10,343 nt of DNA from CAVOBC01 sp963693635 (GTDB lineage Bacteria > Pseudomonadota > Gammaproteobacteria > Pseudomonadales > Azotimanducaceae): the NCBI GenBank assembly GCA_963693635.1, contig CAVOBC010000152.1:1-10343 (forward strand), read 5' to 3'. The position numbers and the translations under genes are program-made. Each line of letters begins with the position of its first letter. Within the stretch, counting starts at the first letter, position 1. Under the pieces are notes generated by a model, which saw only the letters and a program-made list of their open reading frames with translations, was not told where the DNA came from and ran no database searches. Of the stretch, positions 6,781 through 10,343 are shown piece by piece.

Positions 6781-7398
6781 TTACCCACCCTGTGGCCCGT
6801 CTGCGGACCCCGGCATGTCGCGCAGATGTGCGCACTCGTTCAAACTGACAATCGAACGCTCACCTGATCGCGCCACCATGTAGCGGTTGATGCTGGTGTA
6901 CCCAGGGTTGAAGAACAGGCGTGGTTCAATGCCAAGTACATGGGCTGTCCACGCATTGATAACGCCGCCATGGCACGCGACGGCGATGCGCTTGCCTGCA
7001 TTCGCGGCGACGACTTCTGAGATTGAGGCGACCACCCCTTGCACAAACTGGATAAAACCCGCTTCGTCGACGCCGGCGCCGACCATCGCTAACCAGCGCT
7101 CGGGATAATCGGCCTTCAGCACCTCAATCGGGATGTACTCGTCTGCATCACGGTCATACTCGGCGACCCCGTCAACGACCTCGATCGGCATATCCGTGAT
7201 CTCGGCTATTGGGTTTGCCGTCTCCCTTGCCCTCAACATGGGGCTCGAATAAAGCCGATCAAACTGCTCGTCCCGAACCCAATCAGCGACACGCGTCGCC
7301 TGTTCCCGACCGAGTGCCGACAATGGCGGGTCGGCGGGCGTGCCGTCCTGCGTCGCAACCTGCATCGGCAAGCCATGCCGGATCAGAATGAGTTCCAT
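6781..7398 (-). CDS. Histidine phosphatase family protein (phosphoglycerate mutase-like)
   Basis: Cytoplasmic enzyme of the branch-1 histidine phosphatase fold, which transfers phosphate through a phosphohistidine. The product is 205 residues from ATG 7398-7396; this start has AGGAG exactly six bases upstream, whereas the ATG two codons earlier abuts that site and the open frame to 7452 adds an unlikely N-terminus. Catalytic residues are present: LIRHG (R7, H8), SSPMLRARETA (R56 and flanking), acid E80 and ACHGG (H143). The substrate cannot be told from sequence; family members include phosphoglycerate mutases, cobalamin pathway phosphatases and nucleotide phosphatases. It lies between the LLM oxidoreductase (79 bases) and the SDR (50 bases), same strand, so a shared transcript is likely. 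Confidence 0.88.
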   Translation of the reverse strand: MELILIRHGLPMQVATQDGTPADPPLSALGREQATRVADWVRDEQFDRLYSSPMLRARETANPIAEITDMPIEVVDGVAEYDRDADEYIPIEVLKADYPERWLAMVGAGVDEAGFIQFVQGVVASISEVVAANAGKRIAVACHGGVINAWTAHVLGIEPRLFFNPGYTSINRYMVARSGERSIVSLNECAHLRDMPGSADGPQGG

Positions 7399-7423
7399 GC
7401 CCATCTCCTGCGTCTGTCGCGCG

Positions 7424-7438
7424 CGGCCCGCCGGGCCG
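7424..7438. other. GC-rich perfect hairpin upstream of the phosphatase gene
   Basis: CGGCCC (7424-7429) and GGGCCG (7433-7438) form a six-pair stem with a three-base loop in the LLM-phosphatase gap. It ends about 20 bases before the phosphatase AGGAG. There is no U-run after it, so it is not a classic terminator; an mRNA-stability or attenuating role is possible but unsupported. Confidence 0.3.
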
Positions 7439-7477
7439 AACCAGCAAGACAACAGCGGCGAATCTGATTAGGTGCAA

Positions 7478-8296
7478 TCAACCGGTCAGGTACGACAGGT
7501 ACTCTGCGACTCCGGCGATTGTATCGATGTGTTCTTCTGCTGACTCGTAGCGGCCACCCCCGACGACGAGCGTGGTGACGCCGGCGTCCCGGTATTCGTC
7601 CAGGATCTCCCGGCAGCGCGCGGATGCGTCAAGCGGAAGTCCGGCAAACGTCACGATCTGGGGTGGAGCCTTGCCAGCGTCAGCCGCCTGTTGGCGGTAG
7701 GCGTCGATGCCGGGGCGCAGCTTCGCAAGCGGGCCCATCGGCAACCAGCCGTCGCCATAACGCAGCGCACGTGTGATTGCGTGCGGTGCACGTCCGCCGA
7801 TCAAAATCGGCGGACGTATCGGACGGGGCTTGAACAGAAAAGTCTGGCCATTAAGGGTCACTTCATCGTTCGCGAAGCACTCGCCGAGGAATCTCAGGAT
7901 CTCGTCAGAGTCTGCGCCCCGGCGCGCGAGCGAGCGTCCCACCGCGCGGAACTCGGCCTCCATCCAGCCGATGCCAACACCGAGCATCAGGCGTTCGCCA
8001 GACAGTTCCTGCAGCGTTGCGACCAACTTCGCGGTCGGCAATGCCGGTCGATAGGGCAGGATCAGAACAGCCGTGCCGAGCTTGATGCGCGATGTTTGGC
8101 CGGCGAGCCAGGCAAGTGTGACGAGCGGGTCCAGGTAACGACCGAGCGAACCCTCAGCATCATCGGGTGGTATGGCAATGTGGTCGGTAATCCACAGGGA
8201 ATCAAGGCCCGCGTCATCGGCAGCGACTGCGCAGGCACCCAGGGTCTCGCGGGTGGACTGCGGGCCCATGTTGCGGATATTGATGCCGAGCTTCAT
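7478..8296 (-). CDS. LLM-class flavin-dependent oxidoreductase (F420-type family)
   Basis: A luciferase-like TIM-barrel oxidoreductase using FMN or F420. The 272-residue product begins MKLGINIRNM and has DSLWITDHIAIP (32-43, the strand-helix region with His39), LGTAVLILPYR (73-83), LMLGVGIGWMEAEF (103-116) and PPILIGG (162-168), matching the group often annotated as probable F420-dependent oxidoreductases (TIGR03619-like). ATG 8296-8294 is the family's normal start, although the region before it (CTCCCGGCCC) has no good ribosome-binding site. Length is typical. It is the first gene of the LLM-phosphatase-SDR-DUF2726 run. The cofactor cannot be decided: many proteobacterial members use FMN, and no F420 biosynthesis gene is in view. 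Confidence 0.88.
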   Translation of the reverse strand: MKLGINIRNMGPQSTRETLGACAVAADDAGLDSLWITDHIAIPPDDAEGSLGRYLDPLVTLAWLAGQTSRIKLGTAVLILPYRPALPTAKLVATLQELSGERLMLGVGIGWMEAEFRAVGRSLARRGADSDEILRFLGECFANDEVTLNGQTFLFKPRPIRPPILIGGRAPHAITRALRYGDGWLPMGPLAKLRPGIDAYRQQAADAGKAPPQIVTFAGLPLDASARCREILDEYRDAGVTTLVVGGGRYESAEEHIDTIAGVAEYLSYLTG

Positions 8297-8421
8297 GGGC
8301 CGGGAGTGACTTCGATCATGGGACCGCGCCGATCAGAAAGCGGACGAAACCGCAGATCAGATCGGTGCATGCCCATCAGTCCCGTGGGAACGACGACCTG
8401 CCGGGGAAACGATGGCGCGGG

Positions 8422-8820
8422 CTATCCGGCCGCTATAGACACGTTGTAGACGCCCGCCTGGCGCGCGGCATCCATAACGTGAATCATGATTTCCGTCGTG
8501 CTCTCGGGATGGGGCTGGACGACAACCGGGGCTTCCGGGGTCTCTGCGTGGAGTCGCTCGATGTTGGCTCGTACCGCACGAAAGTCGATGTCCCGCCCGC
8601 GAATCTTGATCCGATCCCGGCTCGTTACCTGCACGACAATACTCTTCTTGTCGGCATCCTTAATATTCTGGTTCTTGTCGGGCGAGTTGACGTCCAGCCC
8701 GATCTCTTTGACAAAGGTTGCCGTGACAATGAAGAAAATCAACATGATGAACACGACGTCGAGCATCGGGGTCAGGTCAATTTCTTCTTCTTGCTTTCGT
8801 TGTAGCGCCTTGATTCTCAC
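8422..8820 (-). CDS. exbD: ExbD/TolR-family energy-transducing protein
   Basis: ExbD works with the ExbB proton channel to energise TonB-dependent outer-membrane transport. The 132-residue product is full length: a short charged cytoplasmic start, EEEIDLTPMLDVVFIMLIFF (11-30) with the essential membrane aspartate at D21, one transmembrane helix to about 35, and a periplasmic domain (SIVVQVTSRDRIKIRGRDID, then PVVVQPHPES) ending GVYNVSIAAG. The start is GTG 8820-8818; AGG lies 7 bases upstream and the homology begins at once. It resembles the ExbDs of multi-gene TonB loci with paired ExbB and ExbD, yet no exbB, second exbD or tonB lies on either side here. The family call is secure; the function of this isolated copy is uncertain. 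Confidence 0.92.
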   Translation of the reverse strand: MRIKALQRKQEEEIDLTPMLDVVFIMLIFFIVTATFVKEIGLDVNSPDKNQNIKDADKKSIVVQVTSRDRIKIRGRDIDFRAVRANIERLHAETPEAPVVVQPHPESTTEIMIHVMDAARQAGVYNVSIAAG

Positions 8821-9183
8821 GTCTTCACCTGCTTGTGCGCACTGCGCTTGTCTTGTTTGTGTTCTTTGTCTAGCTGGTATTTCTTAGTCACGAATCGGCG
8901 ACGAGGCACAGCAGAGGAGTGCTGGCCAGGGTTCGCCCAACCCTGCTGGTCATTAGGCGCTGAAGGATACAGTGGGGCCCCGGTGATTGAAAGCCGCCCG
9001 ACACCAGGCGTTGAGGCCGAAAATCGCGCTTCCGTTGGAACATTTCTGCAAGCTTCCATTTTAGACACTACCGTAAATTTCAAGTCGATTATTACGGCAA
9101 AGCACATTCTGCACAGGGCCATTCAAAAACGCGCCCGTCTTGATCCGGCAAACGCCGCAGCACGCGCTTCGGGTTACGAGCCG
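8821..9183. other. Stretch without a convincing gene between exbD and the transposase
   Basis: About 360 bases, AT-richer in places than the neighbouring genes. A minus-strand frame of 101 codons (9122-8817) ends in a TGA that overlaps the exbD GTG, but its composition resembles no family I know and it has no clear start signal. The stretch includes a 7-bp hairpin at 8927-8945, the GC palindrome GGGGCCCC around 8975, and a loose inverted repeat CCGTAA/TTACGG at about 9070-9096. The exbD promoter should be here; TAAAAT (minus, near 9061) with TTGAAA is 14 bases apart, too close to be a good match. Confidence 0.4.
8927..8945. other. Seven-base-pair hairpin in the exbD-transposase gap
   Basis: CAGGGTT (8927-8933), loop CGCCC, AACCCTG (8939-8945): a perfect seven-pair stem. 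No U-run follows on either strand. It could be a REP-like element related to the neighbouring transposase or an mRNA leader structure for exbD; a single copy in the window does not tell which. Confidence 0.35.
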
Positions 9184-10035
9184 CTAGCCACGCCCCGCCG
9201 CGTTGATGACTTTGCTCACTGTGGTGTAGTGCAAGCCAAGATGCTCACCGATCTCCGAGAGCGTATAGCCATACTCCACGTGTGCTCGCAGAATGATCTC
9301 ATTGCGAACCGCACGGTCCTTGCCTGCGGCCGGCTTGAACATTGATTTTAGCGTCCGTTTGCGCCCGACCCGGCGCGGTCCGATCTTCGCTGCCTTGGTG
9401 CCGTCAAGGACCGGTTGCAGGCGCGCGACAAACTCGTCACTCCCCAGCAACACCTGGTGCTCCCGATCATCAAGGGGGGACTGACCACCGAGCCCCGCTT
9501 TGACGAACGCCCGGTACTTGCGTATGGCGTCAACGGGTCTGCGGCCGAAGCTGGCGACGAGTTCCGTGCAATCCAGAAATGCGGGCATCTTGATTAACCC
9601 CGATGCCGCCCGATGCGACGTCCATCGACACTTTTCAGCGGAGGTACCATCGCCAGATCGCACTGGATTCATAACGACATGGCGACAGATCTCCTGCAGG
9701 TAGCCGTCCTGTTCAAACAGAATGCTGCGGAAACGCCCGTGGAACAGGGAACCTTCAAGTCCGTGCTTGCGGTTGAAGTGTTGGGTGTAGACACCGTTCA
9801 GTTGCCGCATGCCACGAGAGAGATTGGCTGCTGGCACACTGACCACCAGATGATAGTGGTCAGACATCATCGCGTAAGCGTGGAGCACCCAACCGAAGCG
9901 TTCGACTACCATCGCAACAACGTTGAGGAAGACCTTTCTGTCTTCCTCGTCTACGTAGGTTTCCTGCCCTCGATTGCCCTTGCTGGTGACCAGATAATAT
10001 GCGCCCGGGTACTCGATTCTGACAGGTCGTGACAT
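9184..10035 (-). CDS. RAYT-like HUH transposase with C-terminal HTH, catalytic Tyr replaced
   Basis: A member of the REP-associated tyrosine transposase group (IS200-like TnpA_REP fold), single-strand nucleases linked to REP palindromes. The 283-residue product is full length. N-terminal MSRPVRIEYPGAYYLVTSKGN, the HUH pair in MSDHYHLVV (H60, H62), LSRGMRQLNGVYTQHFNRKH and LFHGRFRSIL are family hallmarks. At the position of the nucleophilic tyrosine (usual form CRYVVLNPVRAG) this protein reads CRHVVMNPVRSG: residue 119 is His, codon CAT at 9681-9679. The later WPWSSYRA-type segment is also diverged (CRWTSHRA). The C-terminus (about 245-279) is a DnaA-like helix-turn-helix, GYTLSEIGEHLGLHYTTVSKV. 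No ribosome-binding site is visible before ATG 10035-10033. Family call strong; activity is doubtful. Confidence 0.9.
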   Translation of the reverse strand: MSRPVRIEYPGAYYLVTSKGNRGQETYVDEEDRKVFLNVVAMVVERFGWVLHAYAMMSDHYHLVVSVPAANLSRGMRQLNGVYTQHFNRKHGLEGSLFHGRFRSILFEQDGYLQEICRHVVMNPVRSGDGTSAEKCRWTSHRAASGLIKMPAFLDCTELVASFGRRPVDAIRKYRAFVKAGLGGQSPLDDREHQVLLGSDEFVARLQPVLDGTKAAKIGPRRVGRKRTLKSMFKPAAGKDRAVRNEIILRAHVEYGYTLSEIGEHLGLHYTTVSKVINAAGRG

Positions 10036-10343
10036 GAGATAAGTTCGTATTGAGGAGGCATTATCATTCCAGAACCAGTTTCGCGAGTCATCCTGGCAAG
10101 CGCCGCGAAAGCGGCTGAGAAACTATCACGGCGCAAGCATCGCTCACAAGCGGTGTCTGCCCGCTGGTTCGACTTGACGCCTGATGGTCACTGTGAGTAA
10201 GTTTCCCGCTCCGAACGAGGTGAGTTTGGGAAGACGGGAGCCGCGTCTGAAAGCGCAATTACGCGCCAACAACCGCGCACGGAGCAGAAGACGAGCAAGC
10301 GTTTTCCTCGATGGCCCGCCGGTAACTGGCCGATAGTTGCGAC
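10036..10343. other. Upstream region of the transposase gene, no clear gene
   Basis: About 308 bases to the right edge. It holds a GNRA-loop hairpin at 10102-10115 and a short odd palindrome TCACTGTGA (10188-10196). A minus-strand frame is open from the edge for 51 codons and a plus-strand ATG at 10183 opens 50 codons, but neither resembles a known protein and both fit chance in GC-rich DNA. GATAAT (minus, 10065-10060) could be a weak -10 for the transposase without a matching -35. Confidence 0.4.
10102..10115. other. GCCGC-GAAA-GCGGC hairpin, possible REP-like element
   Basis: A perfect five-pair stem with a GAAA (GNRA) tetraloop lies about 70 bases upstream of the transposase start. RAYT genes are usually flanked by REP palindromes that they recognise, so this is a natural candidate, but I see no second inverted copy nearby and no certain GTAG/GGAG foot sequence. 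Confidence 0.3.

Noticed and set aside
9121..9157. Possible Rho-independent terminator after the transposase gene
   Set aside because: The CGGC/GCCG stem has only four pairs and the run of five U on the minus strand is about 16 bases away, so it does not make a terminator.
10183..10335. 50-codon plus-strand frame and a 51-codon minus-strand frame at the right edge
   Set aside because: Both overlap each other, neither resembles a known protein, no ribosome-binding site is visible, and the lengths are expected by chance here.
1..10343. CRISPR array, tRNA/rRNA genes, toxin-antitoxin or defence islands
   Set aside because: No spaced repeats of CRISPR size, no tRNA-like cloverleaf or rRNA sequence, and no typical defence genes were seen on either strand by eye.

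Overview
This 10.3 kb window looks like ordinary chromosomal DNA of a GC-rich proteobacterium, most likely a free-living gammaproteobacterium. This is inferred from the gene families (a TatT-associated TRAP transporter, a YcbL/GloC-type glyoxalase II, an ExbD of the TonB-energising type, a DnaA-tailed RAYT-like transposase); no RNA marker gene is present to confirm it. All genes are on the minus strand except one, plsC. The only mobile-element gene is at the right end.

Left part (1-3342, minus): a four-gene TRAP transporter operon read from right to left, tatT, dctP, dctQ, dctM. dctM runs off the left edge. The TatT partner marks it as a TPAT-type (TPR-protein-associated) TRAP system. Such systems are thought to import non-classical, possibly hydrophobic ligands, and here the usual ligand-clamping arginine of the DctP protein is replaced by tryptophan. 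The genes overlap or lie a few bases apart, so they should be co-transcribed and probably translationally coupled.

Middle (3429-5255): a GloC-type MBL-fold hydrolase (minus) sits upstream of the TRAP operon. It is divergent from a plus-strand 1-acylglycerol-3-phosphate acyltransferase (plsC). The plsC stop codon lies inside the first unit of a 16-bp tandem repeat that fills much of the gap to the next, convergent gene.

Right-middle (5255-8296, minus): LLM-class flavin oxidoreductase, histidine phosphatase, BadH-like short-chain dehydrogenase and a degenerate DUF2726-like membrane-anchored protein are in one direction with short gaps and probably form one transcription unit. The dehydrogenase most resembles 2-hydroxycyclohexanecarboxyl-CoA dehydrogenases, but no other alicyclic-acid degradation gene is visible.

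Right end (8422-10343): an exbD without visible exbB or tonB partners, about 360 bp without a convincing gene, then a full-length RAYT-like HUH transposase whose expected catalytic tyrosine is histidine, and about 300 bp of upstream non-coding DNA with a GNRA-loop hairpin. I found no clearly new multi-gene system. The best leads are the altered TPAT receptor, two helically phased palindromes in the tatT leader, the 16-bp repeat at plsC, and the transposase with the missing tyrosine.
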